Shown in pieces: positions 8,411 through 17,290 of a DNA stretch of 64,000 bases. Every line of letters begins with the position of its first letter. The stretch's first letter is position 1. The stretch spans positions 186,001 through 250,000 of the forward strand of contig NZ_JAFEMB010000001.1 of the NCBI RefSeq assembly GCF_016892705.1, written 5' to 3'. This stretch comes from Microvirga pudoricolor. Lineage in GTDB: Bacteria > Pseudomonadota > Alphaproteobacteria > Rhizobiales > Beijerinckiaceae. The notes beneath the pieces are model-generated. The model saw nothing but the letters and a program-made list of their open reading frames with translations, searched no databases and was not told the DNA's origin. The translations under genes and the position numbers were made by a program.

Positions 8411-10045
8411 ATGCCAGCTCTCCCTTTCGCAGATACGATCCTCACGAACGGCCGCGTCTTTCTCGGCTTGAATGAAGGTGTCGCCGATGCCGTCGCCTTG
8501 TGGTCCGGCCGTGTTCTGGCCGCCGGCGCGGCGTCCGACATCGAGCCCTTGGCCGGTCCCGGGACGAAAGTGATCGATCTCAAGGGTCGGTTGGCGACGC
8601 CCGGCCTTTGCGACTCGCACATGCACCTCCTGCCCTACGGCCTCATCATGGGGCACGTCGACGTTCGAAGCGCGAGCGCTCCAACCCTGGCGTCGCTGCT
8701 GGACAAGGTGCGGGAACGCGCCGCCGCGACGCCGCCGGGTCAATGGATCCAAGGCCGTGGCTACGACCAGTTCAACCTGGATGTCGGACGCCACCCCCTG
8801 CGAGAGGAACTCGACGCCGCAGCCCCGGACCATCCCGTCGCGATCGTCAGAGCCTGCGGCCATGTCACGATCTGCAACTCTATGGCGCTGCGGCTCGCCG
8901 GCATCGATGAAGGGACGCCGGTCCCGCAGGGTGGCGCCATCGAACAGAAGGACGGCAGGCTCACGGGTCTCCTTGCCGAAACGGGGCGGGATCGGCTCAA
9001 AGCCGTCTTGCCCGAGCCGACCGACGAGGAACTCGTCGCGGCGATCGAGGCGGCGGGCCAAGCCTGCCTGTCCTACGGCATCACGAGCGTGATGGACGCC
9101 GGTGTCGGAATGCGGGCTGGATATCGAGAGGTGGCGGCCTACCGGACAGCCCAGCGCCTCGGCAAGCTCCCGGTGCGGACAACTCAGTGTCTTCTCGGGG
9201 GACCCGGTGGCATCGTGGAGCAGGCGTTCCGGGACGGCGTGGTCACGAGTGCCGGTGACGCGATGCTGCGCGTCGGTCCCGTCAAGATCTTCACGGACGG
9301 GAGCGCGGGCGGACGCACGGCCGCGATGACGGAGCCCTATGTCGGGCAACCCGACAACCGAGGTTTGATGCTCCTGCGCGACAACGAGATGAACGATCTC
9401 GTACACGACTACCATGCGAAGGGCTACCAGCTTGCCGTGCACGCCATCGGCGACGCGGCCATCGAGCAGACTCTCAACGCTTTCGAGCTCGCTCTCGAAG
9501 CCATGCCGGATCCGGACCGGCGCCACCGAATCGAACATGCGGGCTACGCGCGCCCGGATCAAAACGCTCGGATGGCGCGCCTTGGCGTCCAGCCTGTCCC
9601 GCAGCCGGTGTTCATCTACGACTTCGGAGATCTCTACGTATCCGTAGTCGGCGAGGAGCGGGCCAAGCCGTCCTATCCTCTCCGCACGTGGATCGACCAG
9701 GGTTTCAAGCCGGCTGCCGGGAGTGATGCACCGGTGTGCGACATCGATCCCTTCCCGAACTTCTACAGCATGCTCACGCGAAAGACGTCGCAGGGGACCA
9801 TCATGTGCGAAGGGGAGACGGTGTCCATCGCGCAGGCGATCGCGGCCTTCACGGAGTTCGGAGCCTATGTGAACAAGGCGGAGACTGAATGGGGACGTCT
9901 CGTGCCGGGTCTTGCCGCCGATGTCGCGGTGTTCTCGCGCAATATGCTCGAAGCCAGCCCTGAGGATATTCTGAACGACACCCGCTGCGACCTCACGATC
10001 CTCGACGGGAACATCGTCTTCGACCGCTATGGCGAGACCGCCTGA
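8411..10045 (+). CDS. YtcJ-like metal-dependent amidohydrolase
   Basis: The 544-residue protein belongs to the amidohydrolase superfamily (Amidohydro_3, YtcJ type). It has the composite N-terminal beta domain (A-D-T-I-L-T-N-G-R-V-F), the first metal pair C-D-S-H-M-H after T-P-G-L, later histidines in V-H-A-I-G-D-A-A and H-R-I-E-H-A-G, and the terminal aspartate in A-A-G-S-D-A-P-V. Such enzymes hydrolyse amide or related bonds in diverse small molecules. A TTG codon at 8384 would add nine residues; the ATG at 8411 is preferred because the conserved fold begins shortly after it. It is divergent from aapJ, which suggests that it may act on something the Aap system imports. Confidence 0.88.
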   Translation: MPALPFADTILTNGRVFLGLNEGVADAVALWSGRVLAAGAASDIEPLAGPGTKVIDLKGRLATPGLCDSHMHLLPYGLIMGHVDVRSASAPTLASLLDKVRERAAATPPGQWIQGRGYDQFNLDVGRHPLREELDAAAPDHPVAIVRACGHVTICNSMALRLAGIDEGTPVPQGGAIEQKDGRLTGLLAETGRDRLKAVLPEPTDEELVAAIEAAGQACLSYGITSVMDAGVGMRAGYREVAAYRTAQRLGKLPVRTTQCLLGGPGGIVEQAFRDGVVTSAGDAMLRVGPVKIFTDGSAGGRTAAMTEPYVGQPDNRGLMLLRDNEMNDLVHDYHAKGYQLAVHAIGDAAIEQTLNAFELALEAMPDPDRRHRIEHAGYARPDQNARMARLGVQPVPQPVFIYDFGDLYVSVVGEERAKPSYPLRTWIDQGFKPAAGSDAPVCDIDPFPNFYSMLTRKTSQGTIMCEGETVSIAQAIAAFTEFGAYVNKAETEWGRLVPGLAADVAVFSRNMLEASPEDILNDTRCDLTILDGNIVFDRYGETA

Positions 10046-10056
10046 GGCGGAATGCC

Positions 10057-10093
10057 CTGAACGGAGGCGCATCGATGAGCGCCCTCCGGTCAG
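10057..10093. terminator. Hairpin between convergent amidohydrolase genes
   Basis: The two halves around 10057-10070 and 10079-10093 can pair (CTGA-CGGAGG type stem with one mismatch and a bulge) around an ATCGATGA loop. It lies between two converging genes. There is no T-run, so it is a structural rather than a canonical intrinsic terminator. Confidence 0.4.
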
Positions 10094-10099
10094 GATCGC

Positions 10100-11551
10100 T
10101 CAGCCCGCGATGGGAAAGACCCGCGGGCTCAACTCTTCCATGCGGCGGCCTGCCCAATCGCGCTGTTTCGCCGTGGAAACTGCTTCGGCCTGCCCTCGGC
10201 GCAAGGTCTCCACGTCCTCTGCGATGTCGAAGTCGGTGATTTCGCCGTCCTTCACCACCTGCCGGCCATCGACGAAGACATCCTTGATGGCCCGGTCGTT
10301 CGCCGAATAGACGAGGCTCCTGATGGGCTCGTAATCGGGCTGCATGTAGGGATTGCTCATGTCGACGACGGCAAAGTCCGCCTTGCATCCCGGCGCCAGC
10401 CGTCCGAGATCTGGCCGGCGGATCATGTCGGCCCCAACCGCGGTGGCGGCCATGAACGCGTCCCTCGTCGTCGCTCCCGTGAAGCTTCCCGAGACGATGC
10501 GGCCCGCGTAGCAGGCCATACGCAGCTCGTCGAGCATGTTGTGCGGGAAGGTGTCGGTTCCGATGCCGCAAGGAATGCCGGCCCGCATATAGCGGCTCAG
10601 CGCGTTCAGGGCGATCCCTCTGCGGGCGAACACCACCGGACAATGGGCGACCCCGGCGCCGCTGTCCCGCAGGCGCTCGAAGTCGTTGGCGTGCGGCCAG
10701 TGCAGCCACGGATGATCGTTGAGAAAGATGCAGTGGCCGATGATCGTGTCGGGCCCGAGAGCGCCGATCCGATCGAGCCATTCGATCGGCGTGCAGCCGT
10801 AGCGCCGCATGATCTCCTGGAACTCGACGATGCTCTGCGCCGCATGAATCTGGATCGGCTGGCCGCGTTCCCGTGCGGCCTCCAGGGAGTCCCTGATCTG
10901 ACCCTCGGTGCAGGTGTCGATCTGCGCGGGGCCGAAATATCCCGTAATCCGGCCGCTCGGATGCTTCGATGCCGCGTCGGCGATCTCGATGGCCTCGCGC
11001 AGCAGCTTGTCTCCTCGCGCTGGGTCGAGGTCGTACTCGACGGAGTGGCCGTTGCGGGTCTTCCACGGCCCGGAGCGGAACATGCCCCACAGGACCGCCC
11101 GGATGCCCGTCTCGGCATACTCGTCCGCCCAGGTCTCGCGCGGTCGCCCGAGATCGCAGATCGTCGTCACGCCGCTCTTCAGTAGCTCGGACGCCGCGAT
11201 CCTGAGAGCGGGCCGCGTGTATTGTTCGTCGATCTGGAAGACGGGCATGAACTCGTAGAGGGAACTCTGCCCCAAGCGGGGGCTTCCCAGTTCTTCCAGC
11301 ATGCCCTTCCATCCCGGCTCATGGCCCGGGTGGCTGTGAACGTTCACGAAGCCCGGAATGATCATCATCTGCCGCGCGTCGACTTCCGTGTCGGCGTCGC
11401 CGGAATAGCCCGGTCCGACATGCACGATCTCGTTGCCGCGGATCGCGAAATCAGCCTGACGCAGATACACATGCGACCCCGCATCCTGATCCCAGGCGAC
11501 CAGCCAGTCGCAGTTCCGAAAAACGGTCGTCGATGCTTGATGGGCGTTCAT
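10100..11551 (-). CDS. Amidohydrolase/deaminase, cytosine deaminase-TrzA/AtzA-like (copy B)
   Basis: This 483-residue enzyme (from the ATG at 11551) shows the mononuclear-metal amidohydrolase set: P-G-F-V-N-V-H-S-H-P-G for the first H-x-H, I-H-A-A-Q-S for the third histidine, G-H-C-I-F-L-N-D-H for the next, and G-I-G-T-D-T-F-P for the aspartate. These are the landmarks of subtype III deaminases and dechlorinases (S-adenosylhomocysteine deaminase, TrzA, AtzA). The start at 11551 or 11563 is chosen because longer versions would run into the upstream gene. The next gene upstream encodes a close paralogue, so this is a tandem pair; the substrate is unknown. Confidence 0.85.
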   Translation of the reverse strand: MNAHQASTTVFRNCDWLVAWDQDAGSHVYLRQADFAIRGNEIVHVGPGYSGDADTEVDARQMMIIPGFVNVHSHPGHEPGWKGMLEELGSPRLGQSSLYEFMPVFQIDEQYTRPALRIAASELLKSGVTTICDLGRPRETWADEYAETGIRAVLWGMFRSGPWKTRNGHSVEYDLDPARGDKLLREAIEIADAASKHPSGRITGYFGPAQIDTCTEGQIRDSLEAARERGQPIQIHAAQSIVEFQEIMRRYGCTPIEWLDRIGALGPDTIIGHCIFLNDHPWLHWPHANDFERLRDSGAGVAHCPVVFARRGIALNALSRYMRAGIPCGIGTDTFPHNMLDELRMACYAGRIVSGSFTGATTRDAFMAATAVGADMIRRPDLGRLAPGCKADFAVVDMSNPYMQPDYEPIRSLVYSANDRAIKDVFVDGRQVVKDGEITDFDIAEDVETLRRGQAEAVSTAKQRDWAGRRMEELSPRVFPIAG

Positions 11552-11621
11552 GACAGGTTCCATTGTCCGATGGCGCGGAAGAGTGACGTTCCCGTGAGGC
11601 GTTATGCGTGTGAGCCGGACG

Positions 11622-13070
11622 TCACGACGGAAGGGAGAGCGGGGCGAGGCTGGCGAGGGAGCGACCTTGAGGATCGGCCTGTTCGGCCCGGCGGCTGGCA
11701 CGCCGCTGGGCATCCTGAAGCTCACGCACCGCCCCCTCGTAGTCGAGGTTGGTCACCCGCCTGTTCTCGAGGATCGTGCGCCCGTCGACGAAAACGTCTC
11801 GAACGGCGCGCTCGGCGGCGCAGTGGATGAGGTTGCGCAAGGGGTCGTGGAGAGGCTGCATGGCCGGCTGGGAGAGGTCGACGAGCACCAGGTCGGCCGG
11901 CCCTCCCGGCTTGAGGCGTCCGATGTCATCACGCCCGAGCGCCTTCGCGCCGCCCGTCGTGGCCGCGGCGAAGATGCCGCCCGTGTCGAGGTCGAAAACG
12001 CTTTTGCCGGCAACGCGCGAGCAGATGAGCGCCTCCCGCATTTCCTCGATCATATTGAAGGGATAGCTGTCCGTCCCGATCCCCACATTGACGCCCGCGC
12101 GGCGGTATCCGCCGAGGCTTTCGAGCGTCATGCCGCTCCGGGCGAAGGTGACCGGACAATGCGCGACGTTGGTCCCCGTGCGCGCGAGGCGCCGCAGGTC
12201 CTCGTGGCGGCGCTGCCGGGTCCAGGAGTGATGATCGAGGAAGATGCAATGGCCGAGGATGAGATCGGCCCCGAGCACGCCCAGGCGGTCGAGCATCGCC
12301 GGCGCGGTTTCACCGGTTCGGCGCAGCAATTCCTCGTGCTCCGCCATCGTCTGCGCCGCGTGGATGGTGATCGGCATCCCACGCTTTCGGGCTTCACCGA
12401 CGGCCTCGACGATGAGTTCCTCCGAACACGTCTCGATCTGCGAGGGCGCCACGACGCCCCGGATGCGTCCGCTCGGATGCGCTTGCGCCGCATCGACGAA
12501 ATCGAGTGCGGCCCTGAAACGCTCCCTACCGGCCGCCTTGTTCCAGTCGAAGTCCAGGCGATGACTCCCGGCCATGCGCCACTCCGCCTCCCGGAAGCCG
12601 GGCGCAAGATAGGCTCTCACTCCGCTATCCGCCGCAATCGACAGCCATTGCGGATATGGCGAGGCGATGTCGAGACACGTTGTGACGCCGCTGCGGATTA
12701 GGTCGCACAGCATCACCGTCTGGCACGCCGCCTTCGCGTCGGCGTCGGCGTCGATCAGCGCGGAGTACTCGTAGAGCGCGTTCCCCCAAAGCGCTTCGGT
12801 TCCCACATCTTCGAACAGCCCCTTCGCGATGGGCTCGTCGCCGGAATGGCAATGCACGTTCACGAAACCCGGCATGACCATGGAGGACCGGCCGTCGATC
12901 TCGCGCGCCGCGATACCGTCGTAGCGGGTGCCGATGCTGAGGATCTTTCCATCCGAGAACGCGACATCGACGCCGCGCGCGTAGGCGTGTTCCTGGCGCT
13001 CCTCGTTCCAAACGATCGCCCAATCCGCCTGACGGATGACCGTGACGTCAGACCTCGAAATATCAGTCAT
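11622..13070 (-). CDS. Amidohydrolase/deaminase, cytosine deaminase-TrzA/AtzA-like (copy A)
   Basis: The 482-residue product (start M-T-D-I-S-R-S at 13070, GGGAGA upstream) is a paralogue of the gene 70 bases downstream. It has the same metal-ligand series: P-G-F-V-N-V-H-C-H-S-G, I-H-A-A-Q-T, G-H-C-I-F-L-D-H-H and G-I-G-T-D-S-Y-P. Both proteins share the opening x-D-W-A/L-I/V-x-W and the ending segment V-x-D-V-F-V-D-G-R. Probable function is deamination or hydrolysis of a nitrogen heterocycle or amide. The two genes are likely co-transcribed. Confidence 0.85.
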   Translation of the reverse strand: MTDISRSDVTVIRQADWAIVWNEERQEHAYARGVDVAFSDGKILSIGTRYDGIAAREIDGRSSMVMPGFVNVHCHSGDEPIAKGLFEDVGTEALWGNALYEYSALIDADADAKAACQTVMLCDLIRSGVTTCLDIASPYPQWLSIAADSGVRAYLAPGFREAEWRMAGSHRLDFDWNKAAGRERFRAALDFVDAAQAHPSGRIRGVVAPSQIETCSEELIVEAVGEARKRGMPITIHAAQTMAEHEELLRRTGETAPAMLDRLGVLGADLILGHCIFLDHHSWTRQRRHEDLRRLARTGTNVAHCPVTFARSGMTLESLGGYRRAGVNVGIGTDSYPFNMIEEMREALICSRVAGKSVFDLDTGGIFAAATTGGAKALGRDDIGRLKPGGPADLVLVDLSQPAMQPLHDPLRNLIHCAAERAVRDVFVDGRTILENRRVTNLDYEGAVRELQDAQRRASRRAEQADPQGRSLASLAPLSLPS

Positions 13071-13618
13071 GGATTTGTGTCTCCCGAACCGAAGCGCCGC
13101 AGGTCGCGCGAGCACGTGGAAACGTCTTGTGAAGCGGAGTCGAAGTCCGGGGCATCAGGCATATTCCGGGAGCATGGTGATCAAAAAATATGCAATCCAT
13201 GCCGGGGTCAACGAGACTTTAGGCCTAAGCGGAGTGTTCACGCCCCATCACTGGCTTCGACATCACGACGGCAAGGTTGCAAGACGGTCCTGTCGACGAA
13301 GCGGGCGGCGTAATCGAAGCCTCTCAGCATGACGGTGGCCGGAGAACCGGACGTGGCCGTCCAACCGACGCCCTGCCGTGACTTCACACGGTCTCGGCGT
13401 TGTCGAGCGAACGGTCCCTCAGCGCAGGATTGAAGCATGCGCCGTTGGCGTGAGCGATGAGACGTTCGTCCGCGTCCCTGGGCATCACCAAGGTCACCGG
13501 GACGGTGGAACGCGAGCGATCGGATCCCCGACGATGGACGTCAGGCAGTCGAAAATGGGGTGGTTCACCGGGTGCTGCAGGCTGAGAACCTTGCCGGGCT
13601 CTAAGTGCCTGAAAATAT
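13071..13618. other. 548-base gap between amidohydrolase and tRNA gene; no convincing gene
   Basis: The end near 13071-13200 must carry the promoter of the amidohydrolase pair. The remainder has only short frames with atypical composition and no ribosome-binding site. It could be a decayed gene, but I recognise no residual domain. The stretch immediately before 13618 is the 3' flank of the tRNA. Confidence 0.6.
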
Positions 13619-13694
13619 TGGTGGGCCCGCCCGGACTCGAACCGGGAACCAGACCGTTATGAGCGGCCGGCTCTAACCATTGAGCTACAGGCCC
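13619..13694 (-). tRNA. ileX: tRNA-Ile2 (anticodon CAT, lysidine-modified type)
   Basis: Read on the minus strand, the 76-base gene folds into a complete cloverleaf: acceptor GGGCCTG paired with CGGGCCC, D-stem GCTC/GAGC, anticodon stem GGCCG/CGGTC with loop CTCATAA, T-stem CCCGG/CCGGG with loop TTCGAGT, and an encoded CCA end. The anticodon is CAT. The acceptor and D-arm (GGTTAGAGC) match tRNA-Ile that reads AUA after TilS converts C34 to lysidine, rather than initiator or elongator Met tRNAs. The methionine alternative cannot be fully excluded by eye. Confidence 0.92.
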
Positions 13695-13759
13695 TTCCGA
13701 ACCTTCGAGAAGGGTGAGGCGCTTTTAGCGGCAAAGAGGGCCGTTTCGCAAGGTGGGGC

Positions 13760-14983
13760 TTACGGCTTGAACACCTCCACTCGCTCGTCGAGGCCATCGA
13801 CGAGGTGGGTGCCCAGGGGTGTGGGGTTGCCCCAGAGGTGGTCCACGAAGGGCTTGGACATGAGAAGAGGCTCGCCCAACTCCTTGTTCAGGTGGGCGAT
13901 GCGGCTGGCGAGGTTCACGTCCGGGCCGATCACGGTGAAATCCAGGCGCTGGCCGGAGCCCACATTGCCGTAGGCGGCCTCCCCGTGATGGAGGGCGATC
14001 CCGACCTGGACCGGGACCGGGAACCGGCCCTCGCTGTTGGCCGTCTGGAGCCGCCGGATGGCGCTGGTGGCCGCCGTCAGGGCCGATTGGGGCGCTCCGC
14101 CGGTATCGTCGCCCCGGTCGCGAAAGATCGCCAGGAGGCCGTCGCCGAGGTATTTGAGCACCTCTCCGCCCTCGTCTTCGATGGGCGGCACGAGGCAGTC
14201 GAAGTAATTGTTGAGGAGTTCGACCGCCCCTTCCGGGGTCAGGGTCGAGGACAGGCGGGTATAGCTGCGCATGTCGGCGAAGAGGATCGCCGAGCGGATA
14301 CGGGAGACCTGCCCGCGCAGGATCGCGCCGGACAGGATGGCCCGATGGGGCTCGTCGCCCACATAGATCCGCAGCACGTCGTCCAGGCGGTTGCTGGTGG
14401 CCCTCAGTTCGGACACGAGGGCGAAGGTCGGCATGATGAGACGGAGGGCCTTGAGGCTCTGCGTGCTGAAACCTTCCGGCGAGCGGGTCGCGAACGAAAC
14501 CGCGTTCTCGGCCCCATTGATGAAGCGGATCGGGATGACCAGGTAGTGCCGGAAACCCTCCTCCTTGAGTTCCGGGATGATGCTGAAGCGCTCGTCCGGC
14601 GTCTCGCCGAGGTTCATCAACAGCCACTCGCCGGTCTTGTTCACGTAGGCAAAGGGACTGGCCTTGTAGACGACCTCCCGGCGGTCCCCGTGGGGCAGGT
14701 AGCGCACCACGGTCCCCTCCTCCGGCGTCCAGAAGCGGCCGATGCCCGCATATTCCGAATGCAGGGTTTCGACCGCCGACGCGGCCCGGTCGATGGGAAG
14801 GCCGAGGTTCTTGAGGTTTTCGATGAAACCCGTGAAGACGTCGCTCGGATCGTCGAGGCGCGCTCCCTCCTTCACCAGCCAGTCCCTGAGAGCCAAGACC
14901 CCGGCCAGGAGCTCCGGCTCGAGGCTGCGGCCCAAGACCAGTGGGTCGGCTGGAAAATCGAGGAGGGTGTCGGACGCGCTCAT
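13760..14983 (-). CDS. Class III adenylate cyclase with N-terminal sensor region
   Basis: The 407-residue protein has an N-terminal region of about 220 residues that resembles a GAF-like sensor (no obvious membrane helix), followed by a class III nucleotidyl cyclase domain. Metal-binding aspartates are D237 (I-L-F-A-D-M-R-S-Y) and D281 (Y-L-G-D-G). The base-selecting positions read K (V-L-K-Y-L-G-D-G) and D (R-L-D-F-T-V-I-G), the combination typical of ATP rather than GTP, so cAMP is the expected product. The start is placed at the ATG of M-S-A-S-D-T-L-L; a 38-residue upstream extension is poorly conserved in character. Its stop is 65 bases from the tRNA. Confidence 0.9.
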   Translation of the reverse strand: MSASDTLLDFPADPLVLGRSLEPELLAGVLALRDWLVKEGARLDDPSDVFTGFIENLKNLGLPIDRAASAVETLHSEYAGIGRFWTPEEGTVVRYLPHGDRREVVYKASPFAYVNKTGEWLLMNLGETPDERFSIIPELKEEGFRHYLVIPIRFINGAENAVSFATRSPEGFSTQSLKALRLIMPTFALVSELRATSNRLDDVLRIYVGDEPHRAILSGAILRGQVSRIRSAILFADMRSYTRLSSTLTPEGAVELLNNYFDCLVPPIEDEGGEVLKYLGDGLLAIFRDRGDDTGGAPQSALTAATSAIRRLQTANSEGRFPVPVQVGIALHHGEAAYGNVGSGQRLDFTVIGPDVNLASRIAHLNKELGEPLLMSKPFVDHLWGNPTPLGTHLVDGLDERVEVFKP

Positions 14984-15171
14984 ACGGCCAAGGTGGGACC
15001 TGATGGCCCGGCCCACAAGCGCGGCCGAGCCGGAACCGGACGCGGGAGACCGGAAAAATTTTGTCCGGGCCGTTTCCCGGCCGGCCCCTTGAACCATCTG
15101 AGAATGCGCCGCAAGGAAGCGTTCAGGGCAGACGTCGAATCCATCGAAGCGAGCACCAGGGCCAAACCATC

Positions 15172-15792
15172 ATGCAAACCATCGATACGCTTTTCGTCAC
15201 CAAAGTCTATCGCGCCGAGATGAACGACGAGAAAGCGCAGGGTCTTCTGTCCGAGATCGAGGCGGCCTGCCTCTCCATCGCGGAGGACGACGAGGCCGGC
15301 CAGCGCTGGTGCGAGAAAAACGGCTACCCGGGCTACACATCCTATGCGTCCCTGGACGACCTTCCCTGGCGCGTCCCCGTCTTCGGGGAACTGCGCAAGG
15401 CCCTCGACAAGCATGTAGCGGGCTTCGCCAAGGAGCTCGAATTCGACCTCAAGGGGCGCAAGCTCGTCCTGGACAGCCTCTGGATCAACGTTCTGCCGCC
15501 CGGAGGCGTCCACACGTCCCATATCCATCCTCATTCGGTGATCAGCGGCACCTACTACGTGAGCATTCCCGATGGAGCGAGCGCCCTCAAGCTCGAAGAC
15601 CCACGCCTCGGCTTCATGATGGCGGCCCCGCCCCGGAAGGCGAAGGCGCGCCCCGAGAACCGGCAGTTTGCCTATATGGCGCCGAAGCCCGGCACGGTCC
15701 TGCTCTGGGAGAGCTGGCTCCGCCACGAGGTGCCCGTCAACGAGGCGGAAGCCGAGCGCATCAGCGTGAGCTTCAACTACGCCTGGCGGTGA
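15172..15792 (+). CDS. 2OG-Fe(II) oxygenase family protein (TIGR02466 type)
   Basis: This 206-residue protein fits the putative 2-oxoglutarate/Fe(II) oxygenase family TIGR02466. The jelly-roll iron site is suggested by the histidine cluster at residues 114-121 (G-V-H-T-S-H-I-H-P-H-S), followed by S-G-T-Y-Y-V, and by a late R-H-E-V-P region with a downstream arginine (E-R-I-S-V-S-F-N). The start ATG at 15172 is preferred because the conserved region begins directly after it. The substrate is unknown. It converges with the MFS gene (8 bases between stops) and is divergent from the cyclase. Confidence 0.82.
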   Translation: MQTIDTLFVTKVYRAEMNDEKAQGLLSEIEAACLSIAEDDEAGQRWCEKNGYPGYTSYASLDDLPWRVPVFGELRKALDKHVAGFAKELEFDLKGRKLVLDSLWINVLPPGGVHTSHIHPHSVISGTYYVSIPDGASALKLEDPRLGFMMAAPPRKAKARPENRQFAYMAPKPGTVLLWESWLRHEVPVNEAEAERISVSFNYAWR

Positions 15793-15800
15793 CCGATCCC

Positions 15801-17024
15801 TCAGGCGTAACGCGCCGGCCGCTCATGGGGCAGAAAGTAGGTGAGGAGCCCGATAGCCGGCAGGAACGAGCAGATCTGATAGACCGTCTCGATGCTCGTC
15901 AGGTCGGCCACATGACCCAGAACCGCCGCCCCGAGGCCGCCCATGCCGAAGGAGAGGCCGTAGAACAGCCCCGCGATCATGCCCACCCGGCCCGGAACGA
16001 GCTCCGTTGCGAAGACCAGGATGGCCGAAAAGGCGGAGGCCAGGATCAGGCCGATGAGAACGCTGAGGACACCGGTCCAGAACAGGTTGGCGTAAGGCAG
16101 CGCCAGCGTGAACGGGAGCACGCCCAGGATCGAGATCCAGATCACGTACTTGCGCCCGATCCGGTCCCCGATGGGGCCGCCCAGCACGGTGCCGGCGGCC
16201 ACGGCGGCCAGGAAGACGAAGAGATGGACCTGGGCGTCCTGAACCGAAAGCTGGAATTTTCCGATCAGGTAGAAGGTGAAATAGCTGCTGATGCTCGCGA
16301 GATAGAAGTTCTTGGAGAAAACCAGCAGCATCAGGATCGTCACGGCCCAGAACACCCGGGCCCGCGAATGCTTGGCTGCGCCCGATGGCCCGCGCGGCTT
16401 GGCCCTCAGGGTGGCTAGCCGCTCGCCGTACCACCGCCCAACCCAGAACAGGATCGCCATCGCCAGGAGGGCGACGGCCGAGAACCACGCGATGCTGCCC
16501 TGCCCTCGCGGCACCACGATGAAGGCGGCCAGCAGCGGCCCGAGCGCGGTGCCGGTGTTGCCACCGACCTGGAAGACCGATTGCGCCATGCCGTGCCGTC
16601 CGCCCGAGGCCATGCGGGCGACCCGGGAGGATTCCGGGTGGAAGACCGAGGACCCCATGCCCACGAGGCCTGCCGCGATCAGCAGCACCCCGTAGGATCC
16701 CGCCATCGAGAGCGTCAGGAGGCCGACCAGGGTGAAACCCATGCCGATCACCAGTGAGAACGGCTGGGGCTTCATGTCCGTGAAGTGCCCCACGAGAGGC
16801 TGCAGCAGGGAGGCGGTGAGCTGGAACGTGAAGGTGATGAGCCCGATTTGGCCGAAATCGAGGTGGAACGCGTCCTTCAGGACCGGATAGATCGCCGGGA
16901 TGAGGGATTGAATGAGATCGTTCAGGAGATGCGAAACGCTGATCGCCGCCAGGATGGGTACGGCCACCCGCTCCGGCCGGGTCATGGCGGGGGTGGCGGG
17001 GGCGATCGTCGATTTCGTGTCCAT
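15801..17024 (-). CDS. MFS efflux transporter, fosmidomycin-resistance (Fsr) family
   Basis: The 407-residue product has twelve predicted membrane segments. The Fsr-type signature includes I-S-V-S-H-L-L-N-D-L-I-Q-S near the first helix and G-S-S-V-F-H-P-E-S-S-R-V-A-R in the fourth-fifth helix region, followed by F-Q-V-G-G-N-T-G. Members export fosmidomycin or other small compounds by proton antiport. The ATG at 17024 opens a natural cytoplasmic head (M-D-T-K-S-T); the frame upstream to 17150 is unlikely to be translated. The true substrate in this organism is unknown. Confidence 0.9.
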   Translation of the reverse strand: MDTKSTIAPATPAMTRPERVAVPILAAISVSHLLNDLIQSLIPAIYPVLKDAFHLDFGQIGLITFTFQLTASLLQPLVGHFTDMKPQPFSLVIGMGFTLVGLLTLSMAGSYGVLLIAAGLVGMGSSVFHPESSRVARMASGGRHGMAQSVFQVGGNTGTALGPLLAAFIVVPRGQGSIAWFSAVALLAMAILFWVGRWYGERLATLRAKPRGPSGAAKHSRARVFWAVTILMLLVFSKNFYLASISSYFTFYLIGKFQLSVQDAQVHLFVFLAAVAAGTVLGGPIGDRIGRKYVIWISILGVLPFTLALPYANLFWTGVLSVLIGLILASAFSAILVFATELVPGRVGMIAGLFYGLSFGMGGLGAAVLGHVADLTSIETVYQICSFLPAIGLLTYFLPHERPARYA

Positions 17025-17199
17025 GGAACGTCTTTTCTGCAGGCCTGGCGCGGGCCGGGGCCGGAAAATCGACCCATTCCGAGCTGTATAGACCGCTTGG
17101 GGGCCTCTGGCATGCCAAAACCGCGCAGGGCTGGGTTGCCCCAGGCACAATCGCCCGCGATCTCCGTTCTGCTATGCGGGGGCTGCCGGGTGGCTTGAT

Positions 17200-17214
17200 C
17201 CCCCCCCCCGGGGG
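17200..17214. repeat. C10G5 homopolymer tract in a divergent promoter region
   Basis: Ten consecutive C are followed by five G at 17200-17214, about 75 bases before the start of the FUSC gene and within the divergent gap 17025-17290. Long C-runs are slippage-prone, and this tract could alter spacing in a promoter or leader. Confidence 0.7.
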
Positions 17215-17290
17215 CCTACCTCCACGAAATCACCATGCTCCGCACGAGCCGAAAAGGGAATGCGGATCCATCGAGAGGCGCACGAGTTTC

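Noticed and set aside
8306..10072. 588-residue open frame antisense to the YtcJ-like amidohydrolase
   Set aside because: Shadow frame; low-complexity, charged composition and no domain, while the plus strand has a full metal-site series.
13238..13438. 66-residue minus-strand frame in the gap before the tRNA
   Set aside because: No ribosome-binding site, no recognisable domain and atypical composition; might be a gene remnant but cannot be supported.
13378..13662. 94-residue plus-strand frame ending in G-P-P-G-L-E-P-G-T-R-P-L
   Set aside because: The ending is the well-known false peptide produced by reading antisense through a tRNA gene (T-arm region); there is no ribosome-binding site.
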